From Sitta carolinensis (Eukaryota; Chordata; Aves; Passeriformes; Sittidae): a stretch of DNA of 64,000 nt. A program made the translations under genes and the position numbers. Under the pieces are notes generated by a model. The model saw nothing but the letters and a program-made list of their open reading frames with translations, was not told the DNA's origin and searched no databases. The stretch is from contig CM063288.1 in assembly GCA_032173965.1 (NCBI GenBank), positions 19,937,501 through 20,001,500 on the forward strand, given 5' to 3'. Shown piece by piece: positions 14,439 through 25,485 of this stretch (position 1 is the stretch's first letter; every line of letters begins with the position of its first letter).

Positions 14439-14897
14439 TGTTGAGGGGAAGAAGAGCAGCACATCTCTGATGGTTCTAAGTTGGTCTCGATTAACAACAG
14501 AGACAAGTCCAATTAAAATCAATTAAATTTATTAAGCAAGCGACATTTTAAGCAAAAGAGACGATTGCAATCGGGCGGCCATATGACTATTATTTTATAA
14601 ACGCCCGTGCTTTTCGTTTCATGGTTCCAGCTTATATAATCCTTAACTTCCTGTACTCCCTATCTCTCCTGCTGTCTTCTGCACATGTGCATGGTGTCGT
14701 TAGGGGGTCTTCTTTGCCTTCTGGTGGTCGCAGGGATGAAGGTGCAGAGTCTTCCTCGGTGACCGGTAACTGAACTTCTGGTGCCAGTATGCCTGTCTGC
14801 GCATGTGCACCGTGTCACTAGTGAGCTCTCTTTTATCTGATGCCTGGAAGTTAAGAGGTTCACTTGAACAAATATTATCGCTCTGTTACTTATTACA
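14439..14897 (-). mobile_element. Solo LTR of an endogenous retrovirus
   Basis: Read on the minus strand, the segment starts TGTAATAAGTAACAG, has a TATA box (TATATAAG, 14631-14638) and, about 100 nt later, a poly(A) signal (AATAAA, 14528-14533), and ends near ...CCTCAACA. This U3-R-U5 order with TG...CA ends fits a solo LTR. No gag, pol or env sequence or primer-binding site adjoins it. The flanks ttccg and gttcc do not form a clear target duplication, so the ends are approximate. Confidence 0.6.
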
Positions 14898-15167
14898 GTT
14901 CCACCACAGCACATGTTCCCTGCTGCCACTCTTCAGAGGGGCCTCTTTGGAGGCAGGTGCTGGTGGGTGGCTCTGGACAGCCCAGCTCATCCAGTGTTGG
15001 GAAGCTGGAGGGATGCAGTGAGGAAGGCTCTGCAAGCTCTGCTGCCCCACTGGGTTGGTTTGTGTTGCAGCCCAGACCAAAGCCAAGTCCTTTACCAGTC
15101 AGGAAATGCTTCAAAGCAGTATTTTACATCTCCACGGTGTTTTCTCAGAGGATGGCTCTGAAATTGT

Positions 15168-15213
15168 AGAATCACAGAGTGGTTTGGGTTGGAAGGGACC
15201 TTAAAAATTAAAA
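15168..15213 (-). mobile_element. CR1 LINE tail, severely truncated
   Basis: Only the last part of a CR1 is present: gaatcacagagtggtttggg, then ttggaagggaccttaaaaa. It then stops abruptly in unrelated A-rich sequence. Confidence 0.7.
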
Positions 15214-16756
15214 AAGTACACTTTCCACTAGAATCAGTCCCTGCATCTTGCCTTTCTAAGTACTCTAAGCAACCATCATCGAGCGCAAAGAGACAGGAAG
15301 ATCTGCTGAAAATCGAAAGTGCTGGAGACACAGTGGAGGATGTTGTGCAAGGGCTCTGTCCCGCAGCAGTGTCAAGATGCACAAATCAGTGTTGACCAGA
15401 AGAAGTGAAGTGAACAGTTCACTTCCTAACAAGGGAATATCGCCACAGGCTGTTCCTGGCTGAGGACTGGGGGCAAGAGAAGCAAGGGGATGGCAGTGAC
15501 TGCAGAGTGCCCCTTGCCCCCACAGTGCCCAAGGGAACAGGATCTGACAAGCACCAGGGCACTTTGCACCCTATAAAATTCCCCTGGTGTAACTTCAAGC
15601 CTATATAATGTATCTTCCTTGAAAATAAGCTGCTGTTTTCTGGGATCCAGACTCTTCTGGTTAGATTCCCTGGGGCTTGAATATTTCAGGCGAGTTGACG
15701 AGTTGAAACGGGAACTTGTAAAATTCTATATTTGGGGTTTATTTGCACGGGTAAGCAGCAAAAGAGTGTTCTTAGAAAGGGGAGAGCAGTCAAGGTCCAT
15801 CAGTGCAGTGTGGGGAAAGTGTCTGGTAGGTGCCAGTGGAGAAAACCCAAATAAACCATGGGATTTCTCACCCTGGGTATGATCTAGCATTCCATCCAGA
15901 GGGGCATGCAGCCTCTCTCTGCTTGGGATGCTAAACCTGCAGGTTTATTTTGATTTTAATTTCAACTACACTCACCATTTAGCCCTGCCCAAGGCTTTGG
16001 GCAGCGTGACCTTCCTGAGACCTGAGCTGCTGCTCATGTTCTGCTGCCACATTATTTTTTTTTTCCCTTAAATGGCCACAGCTGGGTTGTATCCTGAAGG
16101 TTTTTCCAGAGGAGTTATTTAGCCAGATGGCATGTTTGTTTAGCAGTAGCTCTGGACACCAGTTTCTCCCAGATGTCCTTGAAGGAGCAGAGTGTCTTGC
16201 CCACAGCTCATCAATCCTGTGGTCTCTGCCTTGCCAGAGCTTGTGGACAGCATCTGTCCTGATGTTGTTTCCAATGTATCCCAGCATTTTTATCCATTTA
16301 AGGGCTAGGAATTTGGATTGCTTCTCCTTCCAAGTGAGTTTCCCCCTAACTCTGACCCATGCAAGCTCTTATTTTGCAGTGAGCTTCTCCCCACATTCAT
16401 TTATTCCCTCCCGTCATGTCTTGCCCACACATCACTCCAGAATTTTCTCCCTCACTCATTTTCTTCCCCAAAGATCCTTGATGGTCCTGTGAAACTTTGT
16501 TGGAGCAAAACTCCTCACTTTTGTGATGGGTCATGTGGAGTTTCATGGCTCAGGTTGGCATTTTATCCACATCAGTCCTCCCAGCTCTCACCCACCTCTT
16601 ACATCTCCTGCAGTCTGACCCTACACGTGCTTTTCAAGACCTTCAAAGGCATTCAAAAAAGCAGGGTGTGTTTGGTTTTTTTTAAGAGGATGGATGAAAA
16701 GTGTATCCAGTCCACAGTTGTTCACGCAGTGGACATTTGCAGCCTTGCCTTCCAAA
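15214..16756. other. Intergenic sequence, no supported feature
   Basis: I see only short chance reading frames and no recognisable repeat. Confidence 0.45.
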
Positions 16757-16945
16757 AATAGTTTTAAGGAAAAGAAAAAAAAAATTATAGTCCAGACAAC
16801 TTTTTTGCTTTAGTTAGTCAAAAATTAATAAAAAGCAAAGGAGAGCTCTTTTTTTGCTGTTTGCACTGCAGACAACACAAGCTGTGTGTGAAGGAAAGTT
16901 GAAAATTTTTGGGTTTATGTTTTGAAAATATCTGGCTTAGACATG
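16757..16945 (+). repeat. Dispersed direct repeat, copy 1
   Basis: This segment of about 190 bp is closely matched, in the same orientation, at 20789-20973. Shared strings include ttatagtccaga, aaaaagcaaaggagagctct and gtttgcactgcagacaacac. The family is unknown to me. Confidence 0.85.
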
Positions 16946-19550
16946 ACCTGGGCATGGAGCTGGAGGAGTGGGGAAGGTGTTGGGGAGCCTGAATTTCACC
17001 TGCCCTTGCTCCGTGGCTAGATTTCATTTCAGCCCTCCTTCAGCAGTGACTGGTTCAGGCAACAAAGACAAATTTCTGTTTCAAAATCAGGGGAAACATT
17101 TAATCAGCTTTTCTTTTGCTCTGTTTCTTCTTTCAGCACTGATAAAAACGAGAGTGAAGGCTGAGGTGCTCATGGATTGTGGAGCTGCCTGCTTTTCACA
17201 CACAGCTCTGGGATCTGCCCTGAAATCCCAGATTTTGGGGAGTTCCCAGTCCTCCTGGGGAAGGATTCACAGGGGACTTCCAGCCTGAAACCCCTAATGC
17301 CCACAGGAAGAAGCAGGACAAAGATGATATCAATTTTTCTTTAAAACTCCTATTTTTAAGGCAATATCAGGATTTTCCTGAGGTTTGCCTTTATTTTATT
17401 TGATAAAATCTGAGGCAGAGGTGGAAGCACAGCTTCCTGCTGGGCAGTGGCAAGGCTGGAGCAGGAGATCAGAAGGAGGTGAGACCTCCAGCATCAGCTG
17501 CTGCAGGGAGGCAGGATCATTGCCATTTCCTTGAGGCAGAGCCCAGGGAAATTGGGAAAACTGGGAAATACTCAATAACACAGACCTCTTTTCAAAGTCC
17601 TCAGCTTGTGAGGTTTTCTGATTTGATCAGTGGCCTGAAACTTCAGGATTTTGAATTGGAGATTCCTTTTATTTAACTGGATGGGTGGCTGTGTGGCTAA
17701 TGGGATCCCTGGGCTAATTTTCTCTGCAGCTCCTTGGCCCTGGGCTGGGATTTAGTCTCTCAACGGGCTTTGAATGGGGTTGTTTTCATTTCTGTCCTCC
17801 TTGGCACAGCACAGGGTGGACAGAGGCCATGACTAAACTTTTCTGGTTTCTGTGCCAGTGCAATCATGTGAGAGGCTCAGGGGCTGAAGGAAATGCTGAG
17901 GCCTCTCATATGAAATAGGAGGGATTTTTGCACATCAGATGGAAATGAGCAACCTCAGGCAAAATTTGGGGCACAAAAACTATCCAGCCCTTCCCAGAAC
18001 TGGTCAGAAGTAGCAGCAAGAGCAAAGGGTAAATGCAAAGGGAAAAAAAAGCTGGATCCTATGGAAATTGCTGGTCCAAGATCTCCCTTCTGGGTGTCTG
18101 GCACAGTGCAGGCTGGGGAGACTTCAGCAGCAACCTGAAAATTAAGAAAATTAAGAAAAAATTAATAAAAGGCTGGTACTGACAATGAAGACACAGACAT
18201 TACAAAGTAGGTACCTAACTTCTGCATTGCTTGGTGACTCTAGAGTGTCCCTGCTCTAAAAACCTGCAGTCAGTGCTTCTTAGAAATATCCCTGTGTGCC
18301 TTCTCCCTGGTGATGCTGGGGAATGCCAAGGCATTGAGACAAACCTGGCTTTGCTTGTGGGTACCACACGCTGGCCTTCCTGGGGCTGAGCTCCCCTGAG
18401 CTCTTCCAGAGACTTTTGGGAGTGGCTGGAGGAATGTGCCAGTATCCCTTGATGCCAGTCCAGCCTTTTGCCCATGTTTTCCTAAAAAACAGTGGAAGGC
18501 TTCTGAAAACACTGCCCTTGCACTTTGGTGTGAAACCAAGCCCCACCTCTGCATGGTCCAGTGCTTGAGCACTCAACACACAGCAAACACTGCAGAAAGC
18601 TCTGAGATGTGCTGAAAGCAAAGGCAAAACCAGCCAGAGCAAGGCCATGCATCACCTCCTCTTAGATGAGGAATGTGGTCCCAAACAGGGACCCAGAAAA
18701 TCCACCCCACTGCCTGGACAGCTTCCTACCAGTCCCTTGGATGAGCAGGGGGAAGGTTTCTTGCACCAGCAGCAGCACCGGCTGTGCCCTCTCACCATCC
18801 ATCTCCTGCCCCTTGTGTTTCCCTTTTGGAATCCACCCAGCTGCCCTTCATTTGAGGGAGTTGTGATCAAGCTGCACCATCTTCTCCTCCTTGATGGTGG
18901 AGATTTGTTGGTCCCTGAGTGCCCTCGGGGCTGCACGAACCTCTAGCAGCAAACGATCCCCACCCAAGTTGTCCAAAACTGTCAAGTTGGAAGCACATGG
19001 CCAAAAAGTAAATATAGAAACAGAAAAAACTAGTTTGGGCTTGTATTGTTTGTTTTTCTTTACTTTTTGTGAGCTTTTTGTGCCAGGCAAATAAACCATT
19101 CAATAACATAATCTCAGCAGAAAAATAAGTGAGAAAAGTGCTCTAAAGGCAGCTTTTACAGAAGAATGTGGTGCTCTAAAGCAAGGACGTGACGTTGCTG
19201 CTCTGCACTGGGGTGGTGGAAGGCTCCAGCCAACCACTTTTAGTCCCTGAGCGACCATCACCCCTCCCTGGGGTCTTTCTTTTTTACCCTGGTGATTGCC
19301 AGAATAGGATTAGGCTCCCATGGGAATAAACTTCTTATCCTCGCTGCTGTTTGGTGATAGTGGAGGGGCAGCTGCTGGATTTATGGGAAAACAGGGTGAT
19401 GAGGAGTCAGGAGAGAGACTTTGGCTTTCACACAGGATTTTGGGGCAAAGCTGGTGTGTTTCAGCATCAATTGTCAGTCCTGCTTCAGTTGGTGCCCAGG
19501 GAATGTGGAACTGAGCAGAACCCCCATGGCTCCAGGCAGGAGCAGGGTTG
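16946..19550. other. Intergenic sequence, no supported feature
   Basis: I see no coding exon, RNA gene or recognisable repeat. Confidence 0.45.
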
Positions 19551-19803
19551 GAATGAATTTTAAATTAATGAAATCTAAAGGAATGCAATCAAAAGGAATG
19601 CAATCTAAAGGAATGAATTCTAAATGAATGAAATCTAAATGAGTGAATTTTAAATGAATGAATTCTAAGTTAATGAATTCTAAATGAATGAATTTTAAAT
19701 GAATGAATTTTTAAATGAATGAATTTTTAAATGAGTGAAATCTAAATGACTGAATTCTAAATGAATACAATCCAAATGAATGGATTTTAAATTAATGAAA
19801 AGA
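19551..19803 (+). repeat. Minisatellite, unit about 16-17 bp (tctaaatgaatgaatt-like)
   Basis: Roughly fifteen degenerate copies alternate aatgaat with tctaaa or tttaaa. A small piece of the same motif recurs at about 20225-20265, inside the loop of the adjoining inverted repeat. Confidence 0.85.
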
Positions 19804-19817
19804 ATCCATTTAAATTG

Positions 19818-20203
19818 CCCTTTTTCTTAAAACTGTTTAAACCTACTCTAAACTAAAACCCAAAAAAACCCCAGAAACTCACATGTATAACCCGCCAAAC
19901 CTAACCTAAATCAAACATTTCCAAATACCAAAAGCCTAACAGAAACTAAAAAAACCTAAACTATACCCCCAAAAAAACCTTTCTAGATTCATCATCTCTT
20001 CAAAACAAGAAAAAAAAAATCTTTAATATTATTAATTTATTATACTAAAAAATAGTTTACCTATTAAATAAACACATTTTTTCCACTTTCCTTTAAAAAA
20101 TTTTTTCCTAAACCAATTAAAAAAAGGAAACATTTAAATTTATTTTCTAAAAAAATCTCTTCAAAAATTTCATCCCAAACTTACCTTAAACCAAACTAAA
20201 TGC
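19818..20203 (+). repeat. Long inverted repeat, left arm
   Basis: This arm is the imperfect reverse complement of 20421-20812. Matching strings include cttaaaact.tttaaacctact, attcatcatctcttca, tacctattaaataaaca, accaattaaaaaa and tttattttctaaaa. The plus strand of this arm is nearly free of G (about 12 in 386 nt). Confidence 0.85.
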
Positions 20204-20420
20204 ATTAATTGTATATACATACATATTTAAATGAATTTAAATTCAAATGAATTTTATTTTAAATGAGCTGGGTAAGTCTGTTCCAGCCACCAGAGAATGC
20301 AAACTCAATTTTGCAGCGATGTGAAATGGGATTTTTTGCATTGGGTGGGAAGAGAGGTCTGCATGAGGGTGACATTTAGACCTACAGTGACAGTTTCCAA
20401 GCCATGCCATCCCCCAGTGC

Positions 20421-20812
20421 AGCATTTGTTTTGGTTTATGGTAAATTTTGGTGAAAATTTTTGAAGGGGTTCTTTTAGAAAATAAACTTAAGCTTGCTTT
20501 TTTTTTTTTTTTTTTAATTGGTTTGGGGGAAAAGATTTTTTTGGAGAGAAGTAGAAAAAAACTGTTTATTTAATAGGTAAAGTACTTTCCAGTATAATAA
20601 ATGAATAATATTAAATAACAAAACTTTTTGCTGCTCTGAAGAGATGATGAATTTAGAAAGTTTCTTTTGTGGGTTGTAGCTTAGTTTATTCAGTCTGTTG
20701 TTATTCTTTTTGGGATTGGGGAATGCTGTGGCCTAGTCTAGGTGTGAGGTTTTGGTGCTCTTCTGGGTTGTTAGTTTCGAGTAGGTTTAAATAGTTTTAA
20801 GAAAAAGAAAAA
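20421..20812 (-). repeat. Long inverted repeat, right arm
   Basis: Reverse-complement partner of 19818-20203, separated from it by a loop of about 217 bp. It has more ordinary base composition than the left arm. Its outer end overlaps the start of the direct repeat at 20789. Confidence 0.85.
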
Positions 20813-20973
20813 AAATTTATAGTCCAGAGAACTTTATTGCCTTAGTTAGTTAAAAATTGATAAAAAGCAAAGGAGAGCTCTTTTTTGCTGTTTGCACTGC
20901 AGACAACACAGGCCATGTGTGAAGGAAAGCTGCAAATTTTTATTTTTATGTTTTGAAAATAACTGCCTTAGAT
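20789..20973 (+). repeat. Dispersed direct repeat, copy 2
   Basis: Same-orientation partner of 16757-16945 with scattered substitutions. It overlaps the outer 24 bp of the inverted-repeat arm. Confidence 0.85.
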
Positions 20974-23282
20974 ATTTTGCTGTTTCTCCTTCTGTTTCTT
21001 TTAGTTTTAGAGCTAATTTTAAAGGTGCAAAACTTATTCTTAGTGGGGATATAATTCAGTAATAATCTGGGACAGGCTCCTTCACCCATCAATACCTCCC
21101 TGGGCACTGCCTGATTCTTACCTGTGGCCAGGACGGGGAGGGAACTGTCAGGCATCTCCCCCTCCTCTCCTCCATGGTTTGGGAATTTTCCTGCCCCTGT
21201 GAGAAGCGTGGCAGTCAGACTTTCACTGATTTGTTTGCTTTAAAGCTGTTTCATGAAAAAAACTTGTTTTTTCCTGTCTCTTAGGGGGGCGCAGGTCCTG
21301 GTTTTCAGCTCTGGATGGGATCAGAAGCAGGAGCAGGGGTGTTTCATCCAGCACAGCCCAGCAGAGTGCAGTTACCTGCCAGCTTCACACCCCAGGTGGC
21401 TGCCAGGAAAGTCGGGCTCTCATGCCTGGCTTTGATTTGCTGCAAAATATTGTTTCATCTGAAAAAATGACAGGGAAAGCAGCCAAAGAGCAAAGCTTCT
21501 GAGGACACGCTGCGAGCCAGCCCCGTGCCACCAGGAGACGGAAGAGGAATTCTGGACAAGCAAAGCCTTTTCCTACAGTAAAGGCCCCAGGGAATCAGAG
21601 GGTGCAAAGTTAAATCAAAGCTTGGGGGTTTTCCCATATTATTAGATTGAGTATTACTAGAAAGTGCTGAGTTTCTTTAAGCCCAGCTCGGGCTGTTTCA
21701 AGAAGGTGTTTGGCCATCCCTGTAAAACATGAGACACCACATGCTGCAGGGAAAGCTCTCTGCAGAAAATTGTGTCAGTGAAGTAAAGGAAAAAGATACT
21801 AATTGGAGGAAATTACTCGAATTTCTGCCTTGGATCAGCCGGTACCAACCCCTGCGTTTCTGGAAAAGAGCAGAGCCAAGAGCACTGGAGGAGTTCCTGG
21901 CTTGTTTCCTGAGGATTAGCCACGTTGGTAGGCTTTGCAAGGGAATCAAAGCTCATTTAGCAGCCTGGTTAAGGGCTGGGATAGTGTGGGAATACTGTGA
22001 GTAAAAAGGCATGGAGAGAAAGCTGCAAAGTCAAGGGAAGAAGGATGGAAAAGCCCCATTCCAGAGCCAGTCTCCCACTCTAGGGTAGGATCACAAGCCT
22101 GCAGGGGATGCATGGAGACACAGCCCCCTGCTCCTCCCCAAGCTCCCCACAGCACATCTCTGATTCCCACTCTCATGGGAGATGGCTCCAAACATGCTGG
22201 AGCCTCACTCCTCACCCATTTTTCAAGATATCAGCAGGGCTGGGTTTTGGGAGAAAGATCTCCTTTTCCACCTTGCCTCCTTCATAAAACCATCGCAGAG
22301 AAATCACAGTTTCTAGTAAATCATTCCAGTAAAATCACAGCTACAGCTGGGCTGTAGCTACACACAGATTGGGTTTTCCTCAGTCCCCCTGTGTTGGCAT
22401 CACCAGTTTTGTTTGCTGGCTCTGGGTGTACAATCCCCTCCCTGGGGGTCCCCTGAGGTGGCTCCCACAGGGAGAGTATGGATGTTTTCCCATTTCCCAG
22501 AGAATGGTTGAGGTTTATCCGAGGTGGGGTGAGGACTGCTGGAGTACCAAGGTAGGGTGGGTGGGGTTTTGGTAGTTGAGCTCACGAGAATCACATTTCT
22601 GCTGAATTTGTGGAGTTTTTCTCCAACATGTCATGGTGGTTTTCCCTGGACGGCCTGGCTGTGACATTGAGAGGTAGAGGCTGAGCTGCTCCATAGGCTT
22701 TCCCATGGGATCCTGCTCCATGATGCCATCCCAAGTGTGCAGGAACCGGAGCAGACAATGGTGATCTCAGGAGGATGAAACTTGTTGGGGCTGTTGACAA
22801 AAATATCCTTTTTTTTTTTTTTTTCCAACCAGAACAGGGACAGCAGCCATAACGTCAATGAGGAACCTCTTCCAACTCTCCCGCAGGGATCTATGGCCAC
22901 ACATCATCCCCTTGTCTGAGCCTAAAAACACTTGGCTCTCCACTCATGGCTTATTTTCTTGCATCCCTCGTTGTCTGAGCTGGTGCTGCTGTTGTTGCCC
23001 CCCCACCAGTGAGCAGAGAGCTCCCTGAAATCCAAAAATTCCCCTTCCTGCCCCTCGGCTCTGGAGATCTCCCTGCTCATCCATGCGTTCAATACACACA
23101 GGGCTCAAAGCATTCATAGGAGGTCAAAAGGCATGAGGTTGAGATGATTTCCCCCCCAGTTTGTGGGGTTGGCAAGGGAACTGCTTTCAGCAGTGGGCAG
23201 GCTCCTTTTACCCTGCCCTGGTCCCCATTCCTCTCCTTGTCCCCTCTGGGAGCTGCTGTTGATCCATGTGGATTTGGTCTCA
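20974..23282. other. Intergenic sequence, no supported feature
   Basis: Only a short T run (22809-22824) and chance reading frames are seen. Confidence 0.45.
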
Positions 23283-23735
23283 AGGTATTTCTTTCTTTTT
23301 CTCTTTTTCTTTTTTCTTTCAAAACTCTTTTTTTTTTTTTTTTTTTTTTTTTTTCTGTTTTATCTTGCTCCTTTTTCCAGTTTTCTTTTTTTTTTTCTTA
23401 TTTTTTTACTTTTTTCCTTCTTTTTTTTTTTTTTTCATTTTTCCTTTTCCCTTTTCCCTTTCTCTTTTCCCTTTTCCCTTTTTCCCTTTCTCTTTTCCCT
23501 TTCTCTTTTCCCTTTTCCCCTTTCCCCTTTCTTTTTCCTTCTTCCTTTCTCTTTCCCTTTATTTATTTTCATACCCATACGCATTTCCCATTTCCCTTTT
23601 TTAGTTTCCTCTTCCGTTCCTCCCTTTCCCTTTTAAATGCCTTATTTAAATACAGATACACTTCCCTTTTTCCTTTTCACTTTTTTTTTTTTTTTCCCTT
23701 CCTTTTTTTCTCTCCAATCCCCCTTTTCCTTGTGC
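23283..23735. repeat. Polypyrimidine (T/C) low-complexity tract
   Basis: About 450 bp are almost entirely T and C on the plus strand, including a 27-nt T run and degenerate ttttccc/tttctc units. A long Phe/Ser/Pro/Leu open frame across it is a composition artefact. Confidence 0.9.
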
Positions 23736-24404
23736 TGCCTCCCCTCTCTGTCCCTTCCCTGCCGGGCCGGGTTGGCCTCGCCCCAGCCATGAGCTCATGC
23801 AGCTCCCAGCTGGATCCCGGACCTGTGTGGGAGGCAGGGAGACGCTGCTCAGCCCAGCGCTGGCCACATTTGGGATCTCAGGGGGCTGATCCCGACATCC
23901 AAGCACTGTCTGTGCTGGTGGCTCTGGGAAGGGATGGCAAAAGCCGGCTGCAGTCTGAGCCCGGGGTCGCTCCCAGCTTATGGATGGAGGAACGCAAGGG
24001 AAAAGAAAGAGCAGAAGGATTCTGCTGTCTCACTTGGGATAACCATCCCAATCCTTTTACAGGTGGCTTTCCAACATTTCCATAAACTTCCAGCCGTGCT
24101 CCTTGGAATAAGTGGGTGCCCATTTCAAAAATGCAAATATTTATCTCCTCAAACGTGCCCTGCTTGAAACTCAGAGGTACCAGTTGTGTCTGAGAACCAA
24201 AATTCCCACTGGGGCTCCCTGCTGAGGCCAGAGGGGGTGAAACCACAGTGCCAGGAGCCTGTTGGACCTTCACGGCAAATCCATAACCTGTGGAGAGTAT
24301 TTGTGGTTTGTGTTCCCCGGTTCTGAGCTTGCCCATCATTGGGAAGCTCACTGCCGGCCTGCACATCCCTGGCAGGAGGGTGGAGCCAGGGAGGATTGGC
24401 CTCT

Positions 24405-24663
24405 CCCCCCAGGGAACAAGGGACAGGAAGAGAGGAAACAAGCTGTGCCAGGGGAGGATCAGGCTGGACATCAGGAAGAATTCCTTCATGGAAAGGGGGT
24501 CCCAGGGAGGTAGTGGATCCCACATCCCTGAAGGTGTCCATGTCCTCAACGTGGCACTCAGTGCTCTGGGCTGGTGACAAGGTGGAGATCAAGGTTGGGC
24601 TCGATGATCTTGGAGTTCTTTTCCAACTTTCATGACTTTTTCCAACCTTAGTGATTCTATGAT
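24405..24663 (+). mobile_element. CR1 LINE fragment
   Basis: Sense CR1 3' end: ggctggacatcaggaagaat, ttccttcatggaaaggg, ggtggagatcaaggttgg, cttttccaactttcatgac, and the terminal gattctatgatt. Confidence 0.88.
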
Positions 24664-25419
24664 TTGCTGCTTGGCCGCTGCAGCATTTTCTTTTCCAGCT
24701 CTTCCAAAGTCAAACACGGGCTGCTAGCAACATTCCCAGGCCTTTACAGCTGGGAAATAGCAGCAACCTCCTGAGAGAGCCTGATGTCACAAGACTTTTC
24801 AACCTGATTTCCAGAGCAGTGGTCTGGATGTGCTTCAAACTTCTGACTGCTTTTTCCAAGCAGCGTTGTTGTTCAGGATTTTTGTCTCTCTTTTTTTCTA
24901 GACTCAACCTTCCTCAGCTCTCAGACCTTGTGCAATCCATGTCCCATCCTAGACTCATCTGGGAGAAATTCAGAGATTTCCTGAGAGCACTGCCATGGAA
25001 ATTCCTGAGATTTCTGGTGTGGATGGACACGTAGGGAAGGAGGAGGCAGCCATTTAGGAGGTGCATTTTCCACAGAAATAAATCCTTTCTGCTCACCCTC
25101 TGTACTCTGTGCCTGCCAAAGGGTTTTTCACCCTGTGGTGCCCCAGGACCAAGGGAAGGCTCAAACATTCGCTGCTGTGCCAACTTTTTGTAGCTACTTT
25201 GTGCCTCTGGCAGGTGGGAAATGTGGTTTGGAGCTCTCCCTGCCTGCTGGAAATACCAAGAGAGCAAAGGAATGATAAAAACTCCTGGGGAGGTGGGTCT
25301 TGGAAGTGGGCTTCTCCCAGGCTGCTGCTGCTGAGAATGGGAAAACTCAATCAAATCTGCCCCAGGCATGCTGGAGGGGTTTCGTGGGATCCAGGGTTGT
25401 GGGGTGTGTAGCAAGGGAA

Positions 25420-25485
25420 ATTAGAATGGAATTAGATGATCTTTAAGATCCCTTCCAACCCAAACTCTCCTGTGATCCTGTGAGT
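25420..25485 (+). mobile_element. CR1 LINE 3' end, short
   Basis: The string gatgatctttaagatccctt, then ccaacccaaactctcctgtg and atcctgtga, marks the last part of a CR1. Confidence 0.75.

Noticed and set aside
23144..24085. 313-codon plus-strand open frame
   Set aside because: It runs through the polypyrimidine tract, so Phe/Ser/Pro/Leu codons keep it open. It has no domain and composition explains its length.
23878..24592. Overlapping minus-strand frames of 223 and 147 codons
   Set aside because: They lie largely across a CR1 fragment and unique non-coding sequence, with no recognisable protein family.
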